From NCBI GenBank assembly GCA_009602735.1, contig WELA01012509.1, positions 173,232 through 237,231 on the forward strand: a stretch of DNA of 64,000 nt. Direction: 5' to 3'. The position numbers were made by a program, and so were the translations under genes. How positions within the stretch are numbered: the stretch's first letter is position 1; the number at the start of each line of letters is the position of its first letter. A model generated the notes under the pieces. That model searched no databases, had not been told where the DNA came from, and saw only the letters and a program-made list of their open reading frames with translations. This DNA comes from Mesotaenium endlicherianum (taxonomy: Eukaryota; Streptophyta; Zygnematophyceae; Zygnematales; Mesotaeniaceae). Shown here piece after piece: positions 1 to 11,200 of this stretch.

Positions 1-706
1 AAACTAGTCAACAGTTTCAAGTCAGATGCCACACATGTGAAGAGGACTATTCAAAGGCGCCAAGTCAGGTGCGACACATGTAAGGTAGACTAGGCAAGGT
101 CGTAGGTGGTGTGACCTTATTGGCTAGCCTACTCCTTAATGATAAAGAAAATTGTACAAGTTGGCCCAAAATCTGCCACAAATTCAAAAATTCATAGCGG
201 CCACAGAACTGCTTTAAATCTGAAAATTCAAGCGCCAAACGGATCGCGTCAGAGATCTCTACCGGGTCACCAAATTTGAGAGCATTCTAATTTCTGAAGT
301 GTCGTTGAGGGCTGAGAGAGTAGGCATTCCTCCAAATCTGTGCAGAAACGTCTGAAAATCATAAGTCCTTCTATACTTCTCCAAATTCTGCAAACTAAGT
401 CTCAAACTGGGCGCTGTAAGATGTTCTACCAGAGTCTTGAGTTTCAGAGCATTCCAAGTTCAGGGGAGGGCACAATGTCAGAAGGCATATTCTGTCCTAA
501 CAATGCCAGCAGCCTGACCCCCTGCTACTTAGAGCATCATATCTCTCTCACCAGTGCTCCAAATTGAGCAAACTTGGACTCTAAATGACCGGCTACTCAT
601 GGACTACAGCCAGGTAAATTTTCAGAATTTATTATGCAGAGACCTATTACCAGTAGCAGTTTTAGTTTTCTGTCCAGAAACTGCGAGAAGAGAAGAGTGT
701 CTAATG
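1..706. other. Left edge, no recognised gene
   Basis: I find no coding similarity or LTR terminus here. The stretch lies just beyond the 3' end of the family A pol gene, so it may be that element's 3' untranslated region, with its 3' LTR outside the window. Short open frames at 340-567 and 554-790 look like chance. The only structure seen is a small tandem duplication near the edge. Confidence 0.5.
18..100. repeat. Two-copy 43-bp tandem repeat
   Basis: CAAGTCAG-RTGC-ACACATGT starts at 18 and again at 61, so the period is 43 bp. The copies differ at several bases and are therefore not recent. No function is evident. Confidence 0.6.
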
Positions 707-3700
707 TCAATTTTTCCTCTTTCTTGTTCTTGCAGGCTGCCTCCAAGGGGTCTTCTGCTGCTTCTTGATGGTGGCAGGCTGCCTCCCTGAAGTCTTCGGG
801 CTTCTAGTAGAGAGACTTGGGGCTGGTCCAAGATGGGGGTTGGCGGCATGGAAGCGCTTCAACTTTCTCTGAACTTTGTCAAGGTAGTGCGCCGCCACCC
901 AACTATTCTCCGAATCTGGATATCCTTTCCACTTGATCAAGTATTGCTGCTGTCTCCTGAAATTTCTCATAGCCACTATGTCTTCCACTTCGTACTCCAA
1001 ATGATCATCCACTATTGTTGGGGCTGGTGGGGTTGTCACACGTCCTGGGAACTTGTTGTCGGGTTGCACATATGGCTTGAAGAGGGAAGCGTGGAATACG
1101 GGGTCGATGTGCATAGTCTGGGGAAGTTCTAGCTTGAAAGCAACGGGGTTGACTTGCTGGATAATCTTGAAGGGTCCCAAATACTTGGGAGAGAACTTGC
1201 TGCCGGCAGGCCTGTTGTTCAGGGAAATGTTCTTGGATGATAGTAACACGTTGTCACCCACTCTGTACGTAATTTCTCTTCTGGATCTGTTCGCCACTCT
1301 TGCTTGAGCATCTTGCGCGTGTTGTAGAGCTTTCTTCGCTGCTGTAAGGGCTGCTTCTAATGTCTCCATAAAATCTGTGGCTGCAGGTACTTCATCATGG
1401 CCAGCCGTGAAGCTCAGTGGCGTGGTCGGATGGAAGCCATAGTTGAGGAAGAATGGGGACTCTTGGGTAGAGGCCTGCGTAGTGTTGTTGTAGGCAAACT
1501 CGAGGGGGGTCAAGTACATGTCCCAGTCTTGCTCGAGGGTAGACACGTAGGCCTTTAGAGAGGTCTTTAGGGTACGATTCATACGCTCGGTTTGCCCATC
1601 TGATTGTGGGTGGTAGGCAGTAGACATATCCAGCGATGTACCCAAGTTCTTGAAGAGATTTTTCCAGAAATGGCTTGTGAATCTTGGATCTCTATCTGAC
1701 ACAATTCTTGATGGTAGTCCATGGAGTCGGAAGATGTTGTCAAAGATGAGTCTTGCAAGTTGTGGTGCTGTAGCCTTAGTCGTCGTGGGAATAAAATGAG
1801 CCATCTTGGTAAGTCTGTCCACCGCCGTGAGTATTGCATTATGGCCTCGAGGTGTCACGGGCAAGTCCACGATAAGGTCCATTGAGATGTCCGTCCATTG
1901 TCTTTCGGGGATTGGTAGTGGTTGGAGGAGTCCTCCCGCCTTTTGCGATGATGGCTTGATTCTTTGGCATGTGTCACAGCTCCTGCAGTACTCCTTGACT
2001 TGCTTAGACATGCCTGGCCAACAATAAGTCCTAGCTAGAACGCCCGTGGTCCTTAGGATTCCAAAGTGTCCTCCAAGAGGGTTGTCGTGTGCTTCTCGTA
2101 GAAGCAAGAGCCGGAGGTCTAAGTCATTAGGAACACATCTCTGGCCCGTATCTTGCCTCACCCAATAATTGCCTTCTTGCTTCTTGCATGGGTCCAAGGC
2201 TGCTTCTCCGTTCTTGTAGTAAGGGTCTCTTTCATAGGCGGCTGAAAATCGAGCTTCCAGATCTGTCTTCAGGGATACCATCACTGCATTTAATTGCAGT
2301 CTTGAGAGGGGGTCAGCCGGGTTTGTCTTGCCGGGCTGGTACTGAATCGTGATGTTGTATTGTTGCAAGTATCCGCTCCATCTTGCTTGTCTCCTTGAGA
2401 GATACGGCTGCGTTTGGAGGTGCTTTAACGCCTCGTGGTCCGTGGTGACCAGTACTTTGCGTCCTTCAACGTAGCAGCGCCAAACCTTCAAGGCATGTAC
2501 AATCGCCAATGCCTCTCGCTCCGTGGTTGTATAATTTTGCTCGGCTGGATTTAGCTTCCTTGACTCGTAGGCGATGGGCTGCAGTCCCTTGCCTTGGTCT
2601 TGAAGCAGGATTGCTCCTATTGCATAGGAAGATGCATCGGTGATGACGTGGAAGGGCCAATCTGGGTTTGGACTTGGGAGTGTGAGCACCGGGGATGTGG
2701 TCAATCTTCGCTTTAACTCTTGAAATGCCTCTTCCTCTTTCTCGGTCCATGTATATAGCCTGTCCTTCTTGAGTAGATCTGTCAGGGGGGCTGCTATGTG
2801 CGAGAAGCCTTGGATGAATTTTCTGTACCAATTGGCAAATCCCAAGAATGACTGGAGTTCTTTCTTGGTCGTGGGGGTTGGCCATTCCTCCACCACCGTG
2901 GTCTTCTTGGGGTCTATCTTGATGCCATCAGCAGTCACGTGGAGACCTAGGAACTCCACTTCTTGTTTGGCAAACTCGCATTTTGACTCCTTCGCAAACA
3001 GCTTGTTTTGCTTCAATACTTCAAGGACTTCTTTCAAGTGTCTCGCATGCTCTTCAAGGGTCTTGCTGTAGATAAGGATGTCATCGATGAATACCACCAC
3101 AAATCTGTCCAACATGGGCTGAAATATGGTGTTCATCATAGTCATGAAAGTTGCTGGCGCGTTGGTGAGTCCAAATGGCAGGACCATGAACTCAAAATGT
3201 CCATATCTTGTCCTGAATGCCGTCTTCTCTATGTCCGGTTCTGCGATGCGAATCTGGTGGTAGCCGCTCCGTAAGTCAATCTTCGTGAAGTACTTGGCTC
3301 CAACCAGCCGGTCCATGAGCTCATCCATGCGCGGCAGCGGGTATCGATTCTTGATGGTGATCTTGTTGAGGGCGCGATAGTCCACACACATCCTCAAGGT
3401 ACCATCTTTCTTCTTGACAAATAGCACCGGGGCTCCAAATGGCGACTTGCTAGGTCGAATGAAGCCATGCTCCAGTAGCTCCTTGATTTGCTTCTTGACT
3501 TCGTCTAGCTCCGTGTATGACATTTTGAACGTAGGCCGAGAGATGGGCTTGCTTCCGGGCTCCAACTCTATCTTGTGGTCTACGAATCTTTTGGGGGGTA
3601 GGCCCTTGGGCAATTCCGGGGAGAACACTTCTTTGTAGTCCTCTAAGACTTCTTGTATCTCCTTGGGAACGGGGCTGCCTTCTTGACTCTCGATGTCTTT

Positions 3701-4372
3701 CTTGATGTCTTTTGGCGTGATCAAGGCCAAAAGAAGCTCGTGTCCCTTCCTCACAAGTCTCTTGAGTTGGAGGGCGGACAATAGTATCTCGTGTGCCGGC
3801 TTCTGGATGTCTTGGGTCTGGATATTCTGGATTGCGCGCAAAATACAGATTCTTGAAGTGATGTCATTCTTGATCTTGATAGTACCGGTCCTCCAATCAA
3901 CTTGGGGGTTGTGCTTGGTCAACCAAGGCGTCCCTAGGATGACGTCGTACTTGCCCAATTGCATGGGGGAGAACACTACTCTATCCTTGAAGGACTTGAT
4001 AGAGAGTGCCAAGGGGTACGTCTTCTTGGAAGGGGTAGTATAGGAGAATCCATCGGGCATCATAATCTCCTCGTCGTGGTCAAGAGTTCGCATAGTAATA
4101 CCGTGCTTGGTGGCAAAATCTGCAGCAATGAAGTTGCCTTGAGCTCCGCTATCCACCAAGATGTGGACCTTCTCTCCTCCAAGGTAACCTCTCAAACTCA
4201 TTGGGGCTGGAACGTCGTCTTCAACGGGGGTCTCCACCTCACTTGGCGTGTTGCCTTCTCGTGAAGTGGGTCTTGGGGTGGTAGGCTCCTGGCCTACCGG
4301 CGCTGTCCGTTTTTTGACAACTTTTTGGGGCATGAAAGTGCACGATGGCCCTTTTCCTTGCAATAAAAGCAT
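707..4372 (-). CDS. pol: Family A pol polyprotein (PR-RT-RH-IN-chromodomain)
   Basis: This open frame of 1,221 residues encodes the Ty3/gypsy polyprotein that copies element RNA into DNA and integrates it. The aspartic protease motif VDSGAQ is near residue 73. The reverse transcriptase has [16 protein letters not shown] near 330 and the catalytic FIDDIL near 427. RNase H begins near [15 protein letters not shown] at about 577. Integrase shows an HHCC zinc-binding region near 760-800, then the DDE core with [11 protein letters not shown] near 925. A C-terminal chromodomain ([12 protein letters not shown], then YLIKWKGYP) lies near 1127-1175 and in chromoviruses guides integration to marked chromatin. 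It overlaps the end of gag, so expression relative to gag needs some form of recoding or separate initiation. The start used is the first Met of the frame and may not be the real N-terminus. Confidence 0.92.
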   Translation of the reverse strand: MLLLQGKGPSCTFMPQKVVKKRTAPVGQEPTTPRPTSREGNTPSEVETPVEDDVPAPMSLRGYLGGEKVHILVDSGAQGNFIAADFATKHGITMRTLDHDEEIMMPDGFSYTTPSKKTYPLALSIKSFKDRVVFSPMQLGKYDVILGTPWLTKHNPQVDWRTGTIKIKNDITSRICILRAIQNIQTQDIQKPAHEILLSALQLKRLVRKGHELLLALITPKDIKKDIESQEGSPVPKEIQEVLEDYKEVFSPELPKGLPPKRFVDHKIELEPGSKPISRPTFKMSYTELDEVKKQIKELLEHGFIRPSKSPFGAPVLFVKKKDGTLRMCVDYRALNKITIKNRYPLPRMDELMDRLVGAKYFTKIDLRSGYHQIRIAEPDIEKTAFRTRYGHFEFMVLPFGLTNAPATFMTMMNTIFQPMLDRFVVVFIDDILIYSKTLEEHARHLKEVLEVLKQNKLFAKESKCEFAKQEVEFLGLHVTADGIKIDPKKTTVVEEWPTPTTKKELQSFLGFANWYRKFIQGFSHIAAPLTDLLKKDRLYTWTEKEEEAFQELKRRLTTSPVLTLPSPNPDWPFHVITDASSYAIGAILLQDQGKGLQPIAYESRKLNPAEQNYTTTEREALAIVHALKVWRCYVEGRKVLVTTDHEALKHLQTQPYLSRRQARWSGYLQQYNITIQYQPGKTNPADPLSRLQLNAVMVSLKTDLEARFSAAYERDPYYKNGEAALDPCKKQEGNYWVRQDTGQRCVPNDLDLRLLLLREAHDNPLGGHFGILRTTGVLARTYCWPGMSKQVKEYCRSCDTCQRIKPSSQKAGGLLQPLPIPERQWTDISMDLIVDLPVTPRGHNAILTAVDRLTKMAHFIPTTTKATAPQLARLIFDNIFRLHGLPSRIVSDRDPRFTSHFWKNLFKNLGTSLDMSTAYHPQSDGQTERMNRTLKTSLKAYVSTLEQDWDMYLTPLEFAYNNTTQASTQESPFFLNYGFHPTTPLSFTAGHDEVPAATDFMETLEAALTAAKKALQHAQDAQARVANRSRREITYRVGDNVLLSSKNISLNNRPAGSKFSPKYLGPFKIIQQVNPVAFKLELPQTMHIDPVFHASLFKPYVQPDNKFPGRVTTPPAPTIVDDHLEYEVEDIVAMRNFRRQQQYLIKWKGYPDSENSWVAAHYLDKVQRKLKRFHAANPHLGPAPSLSTRSPKTSGRQPATIKKQQKTPWRQPARTRKRKN

Positions 4373-5574
4373 AGTCCAGCCGTCATGAGAGCTTCTTTTT
4401 CAGCCGGGGAGAGTCTTGCTTTCACTCCTTGCTGGTTTCTTGCATCATAAGTGTCATTGGAGGGTCTTCCACTCTTCCGGGCAGCCGCGGGGTCCCTTTT
4501 AATAACTCCGATTTCCATGGGTGTGGGTCCAGATTCGGATGTGGAAGGGGCTGCGTACACCCGCGTCGTCGGTACCCGTGAAGATGAAGGCACGGAGTGC
4601 TTGAAATCCAAGGTATCCACCTTTTGGGCCACTTCAATGATCTTTGAGAAGTCCGTCAAGTCGCGTAACTCCACTTCCTTTGCCACCTTGGGTTTGAGGC
4701 CAAAGATGTAGCGGTCAATCTTCTCCTCGAGAGACATGTTGGGGATCTCAAGAGTGAGGGCGTGAAATCTGGATGTATACTCTTGAACGGACGTCGTTTG
4801 CTTGAGATGGTGGAGCTTTCCTCGGGCAATCTTCTCCGCATTGATGGGCATGAATTGCTTCTTGAGGGCCTCACGAAAATCTGCCCATCTTGCATATGAT
4901 GGTGGGGGCTCTTGGCCGAGCATGGGGTGCGCCATAGCTTGATATATAGCCGCTTGATAGTTACGCCACCATGATGTTGCTGCTCCTCTAAGTAAGGTAA
5001 CGGCAAAGGGAACGTAGTCCTCCTCGGGTACTTCAAGGAATGCGAGGTACGTCTCCACTTGGTAGAGCCATAAATTCAGGTTGGCACCTTTCCCGGGGTT
5101 GAAAGTGTCGGGTTTGCCGGGCTTGATGAGTTTCCTTGCTCTCGTTGGCTCTTGTGGAGGCGCTTGAGCCGGGGCTGGATTTTGAGCATTGCTCGCAATA
5201 GGGGCAACCATGGCAGCCATAGCTTCTCTTGACGCTTGCACGGTTGCTTCATAGGTGGCCAAGCCCACTTGGTTGTGGACGGTCATTAGGAAGGCTGCCC
5301 ACTCATTTGCGGGAACTCCTTGTGGTGGGGTCAACTTTGCTATAGCGGCTGCCACGGGATTTGACGGTGCTCCTCCTTGTGGTGCTTCTTGTTGTTGGAG
5401 ATTTCCTTGAGTAGGCTCTCCCATCGACGCTGGAGGAGGGTGTGCTCCTCCTTGTGGTGCTTCTTGTTGTTGCAGATTTTCTTGAGTGGGCTCTCCCATC
5501 GGCGCTGGAGGAGGGTGTCTTGGAGAGGAAGGGCTTCCTTCGAAAGCTTGCTGTTGGTCTTGAGGATCGGCCAT
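4294..5574 (-). CDS. gag: Family A Gag
   Basis: This 426-residue open frame encodes the structural Gag protein of the particle. A Pro/Gln-rich N-terminus with a two-copy repeat precedes a Ty3-type capsid region ([20 protein letters not shown], then WWRNYQAA and a [14 protein letters not shown] block). A zinc knuckle of the CCHC type, [14 protein letters not shown], lies near the C-terminus and should bind element RNA. It starts about 25 bp inside the primer-binding site, the usual place for gag, and overlaps the start of pol. It looks whole. Confidence 0.9.
   Translation of the reverse strand: MADPQDQQQAFEGSPSSPRHPPPAPMGEPTQENLQQQEAPQGGAHPPPASMGEPTQGNLQQQEAPQGGAPSNPVAAAIAKLTPPQGVPANEWAAFLMTVHNQVGLATYEATVQASREAMAAMVAPIASNAQNPAPAQAPPQEPTRARKLIKPGKPDTFNPGKGANLNLWLYQVETYLAFLEVPEEDYVPFAVTLLRGAATSWWRNYQAAIYQAMAHPMLGQEPPPSYARWADFREALKKQFMPINAEKIARGKLHHLKQTTSVQEYTSRFHALTLEIPNMSLEEKIDRYIFGLKPKVAKEVELRDLTDFSKIIEVAQKVDTLDFKHSVPSSSRVPTTRVYAAPSTSESGPTPMEIGVIKRDPAAARKSGRPSNDTYDARNQQGVKARLSPAEKEALMTAGLCFYCKEKGHRALSCPKKLSKNGQRR
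5368..5517 (-). repeat. Two 75-bp tandem repeats inside family A gag
   Basis: A 75-bp unit starting TGCTCCTCC at 5368 recurs at 5443 with few differences. It duplicates a 25-residue Pro/Gly/Gln-rich block containing [18 protein letters not shown] near the Gag N-terminus. The period is a multiple of three, so the frame is kept. Confidence 0.85.
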
Positions 5575-5598
5575 CTTCTTGTGCTACCAAAGTGCCTA

Positions 5599-5610
5599 GC
5601 TCCGATACCA
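5599..5610 (-). promoter_or_regulatory. Primer-binding site, family A
   Basis: The minus strand reads TGGTATCGGAGC one base after the 5' LTR. It differs by one base from TGGTATCAGAGC, the common plant site complementary to the 3' end of initiator-Met tRNA, which primes minus-strand DNA synthesis. Confidence 0.85.
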
Positions 5611-5794
5611 CTGTAGTGAAACAGATAGATAAAGTACTTAGTAAAACAGAATACTTTATCTATTCAAGACAAGGATCTTTGAACACAAGTGGTAGCTTCT
5701 TGAAAGAGAGATGGCTTCTTGAAAGTTAATATATTTCTGGATTTTGGCAAGTACAAGAGTGATTCTGGAATGTCTTTCTATGTTCTAGCTCTTG

Positions 5795-5802
5795 TTTATA
5801 TA
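5795..5802 (-). promoter_or_regulatory. TATA box in family A LTR
   Basis: The minus strand reads TATATAAA. The same motif in the same setting (CAAGTATATAAACAAGAGC) occurs in the solo LTRs at 31166-31173 and 42382-42389. It is the likely core promoter of the element. Confidence 0.7.
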
Positions 5803-5838
5803 CTTGCTACATAAGTAATTTCTAGGAAGGTGTATGTT

Positions 5839-5861
5839 GATGTGTTGGCACCCAACACATC
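5839..5861. repeat. Perfect 10-bp hairpin in family A LTR
   Basis: GATGTGTTGG and CCAACACATC flank a 3-nt loop. The hairpin recurs at 13881-13903 and 31107-31129, and slightly decayed at 42323-42345. It lies upstream of the TATA box in each LTR. Confidence 0.8.
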
Positions 5862-6115
5862 CCAAAACTTGCCACCTCTTTCTAGAATAATGTACACATG
5901 TCCTTTTGACCTAAAAAATGGCACATTTGACTTTTGCCACATGGAGTTCTTCTAGGTCTTTCCTCTAACTTCGAAAATGCCTTGGAAGGTTCAAAGGACA
6001 TGAACCAAGTTACTAGAGTACCTATTCACACTTGACTCCACACAATACGACTCCAAATATATTTGAAAACATTGAAATATATGCAAACTAATATATAATA
6101 ACTCAAATCACTACA

Positions 6116-6213
6116 CCAGCAGACTGACTATTAACTAAAGTTCTGCAGGCTGAACTTAATCAACTATTATATTTAAATGAATATGGTATCGTCTAATATG
6201 CTGATTCATTACA
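6116..6213 (-). repeat. B1 3' LTR, partial
   Basis: The sequence ends GATTCATTACA at 6213, which is the TGTAATGAATC start of the family B LTR read on the minus strand. Only the first 98 bp are present before the family A insertion. Confidence 0.85.
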
Positions 6214-6229
6214 ATCCCTCCAACTTAAC
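6214..6229 (-). promoter_or_regulatory. B1 terminal polypurine tract
   Basis: The minus strand reads AAGTTGGAGGGAT directly before the 3' LTR. This is the position of the plus-strand primer in LTR elements. Confidence 0.75.
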
Positions 6230-6230
6230 T

Positions 6231-6249
6231 TGTTGTCGCCTCGACAACA
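6231..6249. repeat. Conserved TGTTGTCG hairpin, B1
   Basis: TGTTGTCG, a 3-nt loop and CGACAACA form a perfect 8-bp stem between ORF3 and the terminal polypurine tract. The same structure lies in the same place in B2, B5 and B7, and in decayed form in B3 and B6. Confidence 0.8.
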
Positions 6250-6326
6250 TTAAACTGCAGAAATTTTAAATAAGGGAACTGAACCTGACCAGCCTCCCTT
6301 ACTGACTGCCTCTTCAGCGTGTCACC

Positions 6327-8003
6327 TTAAGGGGTTGTTCCTGGGGCTTCAGGGTCAGGAGACGGAGATCTGGACCTAGATCTGGACAGCCCTCTAGGTC
6401 TGTCAGCTGGCCTTCTAAAGAACCCTGTTTGCTCTAAAGTTGGCCCTCGAGGAGAACGGAGGATGGTGGCCTGCTCTTCAACCACTTGGGTGTTGATTCC
6501 CACATAGACAGGCATTCCAGTAGGATGCTGAAATACATTGGCTAGAGGTACATGCCCCTGAGCGGAGGGGGAGGCTGGCATACCTCTGGCCCACCCGCGT
6601 GTCCCTCTTCTGGCACCCCTGTCCTCTGGGGATTTCTGTCTGTGTCTGCTGCCCAGTACCGTCAGATCAGCTTCTTCCCCTGCTTGGGCAGGTGGGCTGG
6701 GGGAGCGAGCGCGGGGTCCAGTTGTCGCCATAACGGGGATCACATTCCACACACCTGATCGTGGTTCTTTAGGAAGTGCCACTGCCTGTCCCTGGGTATC
6801 CTGAGTACCTGCTGCTGATTCTTTTCCTCTGCCTTGTTCTTCTTTCTCATCCTCCTCATCCTCCTCCTCGGAGAGAGTAGGGGTCTCGTCCACTAAGTCG
6901 TCCTGCTCCCTAGTAGACATGGAGTAGTCTACCGACCTCCCTTTCTTAGGGCGCGCTGGAGGTTGCTTGGCCTTTAGCCTACTGATATCTATCCGGCCTG
7001 CATTCTTTGCCCATTTGACAAAGGCATGCTTTCCCTTAGAGAAGTAGTCTCTTCCCCTCCTCCTATGCTCCTTGGTCTCTGCATTCATATTGCTCAGGCA
7101 TCCATTCAGCCTGGGGTCCCAAGGGGCAATGTGAGGTGGTAGGATGAGATAGCCGTCTAGGCCATAGTGGAAGTCATCCGGTTGGGCTCGGTCACACTCC
7201 TGCTTCTTATTTGTGACGGTCATCCACCTCCAGTCTGTTGGCTGCTGGTAGTACTGGGGTCCGTGCTCAGCCTTCCTCAGTTTACACGGGAACCAGTGAG
7301 GAGAGAACATCTGCTGTCCTGCTTCCCTGGCCAAGTACTCCCAGCTCCTTCTCTCAACTTCATTGTAAGCTGGCAAGAGTGTGAGGTAGAATACCGTATC
7401 CTTAAAGCTATCGGGCTGCATGCTCACCATCCGGATGAGTCTTTGATCTCCCACTATTCCCGGTATGGGGACCGGCTTGTCCTCTGAATCATCTGCGAGA
7501 TACCGGGCCTGCTCTGCTGTATAGCCCACCATCTTAGCATAATCTTCGTAAAGGACCACGCCGGTGTGTGTCTCGATGTACCTGTCCAGTGCTGTAGCTC
7601 CTTCCTTCTGTAGCAGTGTTGTCTGTTCCAGCCTGTTGATCTCCTGGGCTGCCAGCAATGCTTCCTTCAGGTTATCGAAGTTTTGGCCACCCACCACAGT
7701 ATACCTGTAAGTGGCCAAGCTCTTCTGTCTGTCCGCTTCAATCTTTTTTCTTTTCTCCTCTTCTGCCGCTGCCGCTTCTTCTTGCTGTTTCTTCTGTCTC
7801 TCCTCCTCAGCCTTCCTGAGGTTTTCCGCTTCCTGATCCTTCTTCCTCTGTGCCTCTTCTGCCGCCTCTTGTTGTTTGCGGACCCTTTCTTGTTCTCTCC
7901 TGGTGAGGGACGTCGCCGCCAGCTCCTTCTGGTATTACTCCATTGTCCTCCTGGCTTCTTCTGCTTTGCGCTTTGTGTCCTCTTTTTGTGTGGTGGGCGC
8001 CAT
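6327..8003 (-). pseudogene. B1 ORF3, type 1 accessory gene (broken)
   Basis: This third gene lies between pol and the 3' LTR. The protein starts near ATGGCGCCCACCACACAA (8003 leftward). It has a highly charged coiled coil rich in Glu, Lys, Gln and Arg, then a conserved central domain. Landmarks are TYRYTVVGG, LYEDYAKMVGYT, YNEVERRSWEYLA, PTDWRWMTV, LPPHIAPWDPRL and FSKGKHAFVKWAK. An acidic tract (SEEEDEEDE), a conserved GHVPLANVFQHPTGMPVYV block and an Arg/Ser tail (PRGLSRSRSRSPSPDP) follow. I see no signal peptide or membrane segment, so it is not an envelope glycoprotein of known type. I do not recognise the family. B1's copy carries about one or two breaks in its N-terminal part. Nuclear or nucleic-acid binding would fit the Arg/Ser tail but is a guess. 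Confidence 0.8.
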
Positions 8004-8004
8004 C

Positions 8005-8034
8005 CTGCACATGTAACCAGGGCACAAGTTAGTA
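8005..8034 (-). promoter_or_regulatory. Candidate branch point and 3' splice site before B1 ORF3
   Basis: The minus strand has a perfect TACTAAC (8028-8034), then GTGCAG ending at 8005, one base before the ORF3 ATG. TACTAAC is the strongest branch-point match and the spacing to the AG is about 24 nt. The same arrangement occurs in B2 and, as CACTAAC, in B7. It suggests ORF3 is made from a spliced RNA, as env is in retroviruses (inference). Confidence 0.55.
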
Positions 8035-8204
8035 GGATATGGACCTTTGTCATAGGGATTGCAGGAAGTATGTTAGTATTTAGTATAGTGGCTTCGCTGC
8101 TGTTTACCTTACAGGATGATTGCTAAAAGTTGACGTAGTTGCGATGCGCTACACATAAACGTATGAGTGTGTTTTTATCGCTCTCGCTCACTAACTGTCA
8201 TATA

Positions 8205-8220
8205 TTTTCCCCTCCAACTT
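8205..8220 (-). promoter_or_regulatory. Internal polypurine motif between pol and ORF3, B1
   Basis: The minus strand reads AAGTTGGAGGGGAAAA, sharing AAGTTGGAGGG with the terminal tract. It lies between the chromodomain and ORF3. It may be a second plus-strand priming site or a scar of cassette acquisition. Confidence 0.65.
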
Positions 8221-8270
8221 AAATGGAGACAGGACCGCCTGTCACCTTCCCGTGTCAACTGAAATGACAG

Positions 8271-11200
8271 TTATGGAGGGACTCCAGCGGCCCGAAGGTG
8301 GAACCGTGTCAACGCCCCTTTGGCATTGGTCAAGTGGTCCTTAAACTCCCAAGTGTCCCCAGAGGCATCGTAACCCTTCCATCGAATGAGGTATTTCATG
8401 ACATATTTAGACGATCGACGGACCGAGCGAGCGTCTAAAATCTCATCGACCTCATATTCCTCAGGGTCGCCGTCCCGGACAGCGGGGACAGGTCCCGGTT
8501 GGACAGGGAACCGACCTGTGAACACTGTATTTCCTTTGATGTACGGTTCCAGGAAGGAGACATTAAAGACCGGGTGCCCCTTGTGTTCAGCTGACATGTT
8601 CAGTTTGTAAGCATTCTGACCGACACGACGGACCACCGAATATGGACCGACCCAGACAGGGCCAAGCTATTTCTTGACCACACCAGGGAGGTACAGGTGT
8701 TGAGAATGCAGTTTGACTAAATCCCCCTTGGAAAATGTCAGTTCCCGACGGTGTTGATTAGCGTATTTTTGTTGGTTTTCTTGGGCCGTGTGCAAGTTTC
8801 GTTGGACTTCTGACAGGGTGTCAGCAAACTCCTGAGTTAACTGGAGGGAGACCGGGTTGTCAATCCCTTCAGGGTGAGTTAAAGATTCCCCTAGCACATC
8901 TAGAGGAGACTTAGGGACTCTACCCAGGCTGAGTTCAAAAGGAGTTTTGCCCGTTGACGCGTGCACCGCACTGTTGACCGCAAACTGAATTTGAGGCAAC
9001 AGGTCATCCCAATTATCTTGTTTTTGGTTAATATATGCTCTCAGCACCTCCTGCAGAACTCGGTTAGTTCTTTCAGTCTGCCCATCAGTCTGAGGGTGGT
9101 TTGCTGTGCTGAGCAGCTGTTTGACTCCCATTAACCCCATTAAAGCTCTCCAGAACTTAGAGGTGAATTTTGAGTCTCTGTCTGAGATGATATTAGAAGG
9201 GAGCCCATGTTGGCATACTACATGGTTGTAAAACTGTCTCGCTGTTTCGAGTGCAGTCACTTTGACAGTTGTGGGGATAAAAATGACCATTTTTGTCAGT
9301 TTATCCACGACTACCAGTATTGAATCATGCCCGTTGGCAGTTCTTGGTAGTGAGACCACCCAGTCCATGGATATAGTTTCCCAGCGTCCCGCTGGGATGG
9401 GTAGCGGTTGCAAGAGACCTCCGGGTGGTGTGTGCCGAGACTTATTTCTCTGACACTGGTCACAGGACTTGACATATTTCAAGACCTCCCGGGGTAACCC
9501 CTCCCAATGATAATGTTTTGCCAGTTTGCCAACAGTTTTGGCCTGCCCCAAATGTCCACCCAGGAGACTGTCATGAGCTTGACTCAGTAAGAGAGACCTT
9601 ATTTCCAAATTATTAGGAATGACCAGCTTCAGCCTGCCTGAAGTGGTTTCAGTCACCCAGACCCCTCCCTTGAGCTTATACCCGAGTGCAGTAGCACGAC
9701 ACACACCAGTAGTGGGGCTGGGCTCAAATGTTGGGTCAGAAAGGTAGGCTTTCCTAAGTTGTTCAAGGAAGGACTTTTTCACCTTTAGTGAAGTGAGTGC
9801 ACACAGGACTTTATCTACAGCATGCTGACTAAAGTTCCTTTCTTGCAAGTCAGGTCTTCTAGAGAGTGCATCAGCAGGATTCAACTTCCCTGGTTTGTAG
9901 TCGATCTGGACTTGGAACTGCTCCAGCATCTGGCTCCAGCGGTTCTCCCTCCTCGACAGCTTGGACTTCTTCTGAAAGTGGGTCAGAGCTAGATGATCTG
10001 TAATCACCTTAAAAGCTTTACCATGTAAGTATGCTCTCCACTGTTTGAGTACATGAATGATAGCTAGCAGCTCTTTATCATGCACTGAGTAATTAATCTC
10101 CGCTGGATTAAATTTCATAGACTCATACAACACAGGATGCCACTCCTGCCGTACCTTACCATCCTTTGTGGTTTTGTCAGCAGGCTGCAACAAAATAGCA
10201 CCCATGGCAAAATCAGAGGCATCAGTAACCACCTGCACCGGTTTGCTGGGGTCATACACGGCTAGCACTGGGGCAGAACAAAGGGCATCTTTAAGGGTCT
10301 GGAAGGCAGCCTGCTGCTCTTCCCCCCACACATACCCGATGTCTTTCTTAGTAAGGTCAGTCAGTTTACTGGCCTTTGTGGAATAATTCTCAATAAATCT
10401 CCTATAGTAGTTAGCCAACCCGAGGAAGGATCTAACTTCAGAGACAGACTGTGGTACTGGCCAGTCCCTTATGGTCTGGACTTTCTTAGGATCCACACTG
10501 ATGCCCTCTTTACTGACAACGTGGCCTAAGAATTCAATACTTTCCTTAAAGAAATCACACTTGCTCATTTTAGCATACAAGTGATTTTTCCGCAGAGTGT
10601 CCAGCACTTTCTTTAAGTGTTCAGTGTGCTGAGCTTCATCTTTAGAGAAAATTAAAATATCATCCAGGAAAACTTGCACAAACTTATCCAAATAAGGTCT
10701 GAAAATGTCATTCATAGCACCCATGAAGGTAGCAGGAGCATTAGTCAGTCCAAATGGCATCACGTTGAACTCATAGTGTCCATAACGTGTGCGGAAGGCA
10801 GTCTTGTGTTCATCCCCCTCAGCAATTCTGATTTGATGATAACCACTCTTGAGATCTATCTTACTGAACACCTTAGCGCCAGACAGGGTATCAAGCAAGT
10901 CCTCGATTCTGGGTAAAGCATACTTGTTCTTTACTGTAATTCTGTTCAGGGCTCTGTAATCCACACACATCCGCATACTGCCATCCTTTTTCTTAACAAA
11001 TAGGATGGGTGCGCCGTAAGGTGATTTACTGGGAGAAATATAACCATTTTCCTCAAGCTCTGCAATCTGTGTTTTCAACTCCTCGCTCTCCACATAAGAC
11101 AAGCCATACGTGCGTTGCCAAGGTGGCTGACTCCCAGGTAATAGATCAATCCTATGATCTACTTCCCTCTTAGGGGGTAGTCCTGGAGGCATATTAAATA

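Larger units (their letters stand above)
707..6115 (-). mobile_element. Family A Ty3/gypsy LTR retrotransposon with chromodomain
   Basis: Read on the minus strand this runs 5' LTR (5612-6115), primer-binding site, gag, pol. Pol order is protease, reverse transcriptase, RNase H, integrase, chromodomain, which is the Ty3/gypsy (Metaviridae) order. Both genes are long and open, so the coding part looks whole. The 3' LTR was not found and probably lies left of position 1. The element is inserted in the 3' LTR of B1: B1 LTR sequence resumes at 6116. It has no ORF3. Other traces of the family are LTRs at 13850-14132, 30854-31356 and 42070-42572. Confidence 0.9.
5612..6115 (-). repeat. Family A 5' LTR
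   Basis: This 504-bp LTR has termini ending TGTAGT...ACTACA, a perfect 6-bp inverted repeat. It closely matches the solo LTRs at 30854-31356 and 42070-42572. It contains a TATA box and a perfect 10-bp hairpin. Immediately beyond 6115 the sequence is the interior of a family B LTR. Confidence 0.92.

Noticed and set aside
6327-8003. ORF3 as a retroviral envelope gene
   Set aside because: The position fits, but there is no signal peptide, membrane segment, Cys-rich ectodomain or cleavage site. The protein is charged and looks soluble.
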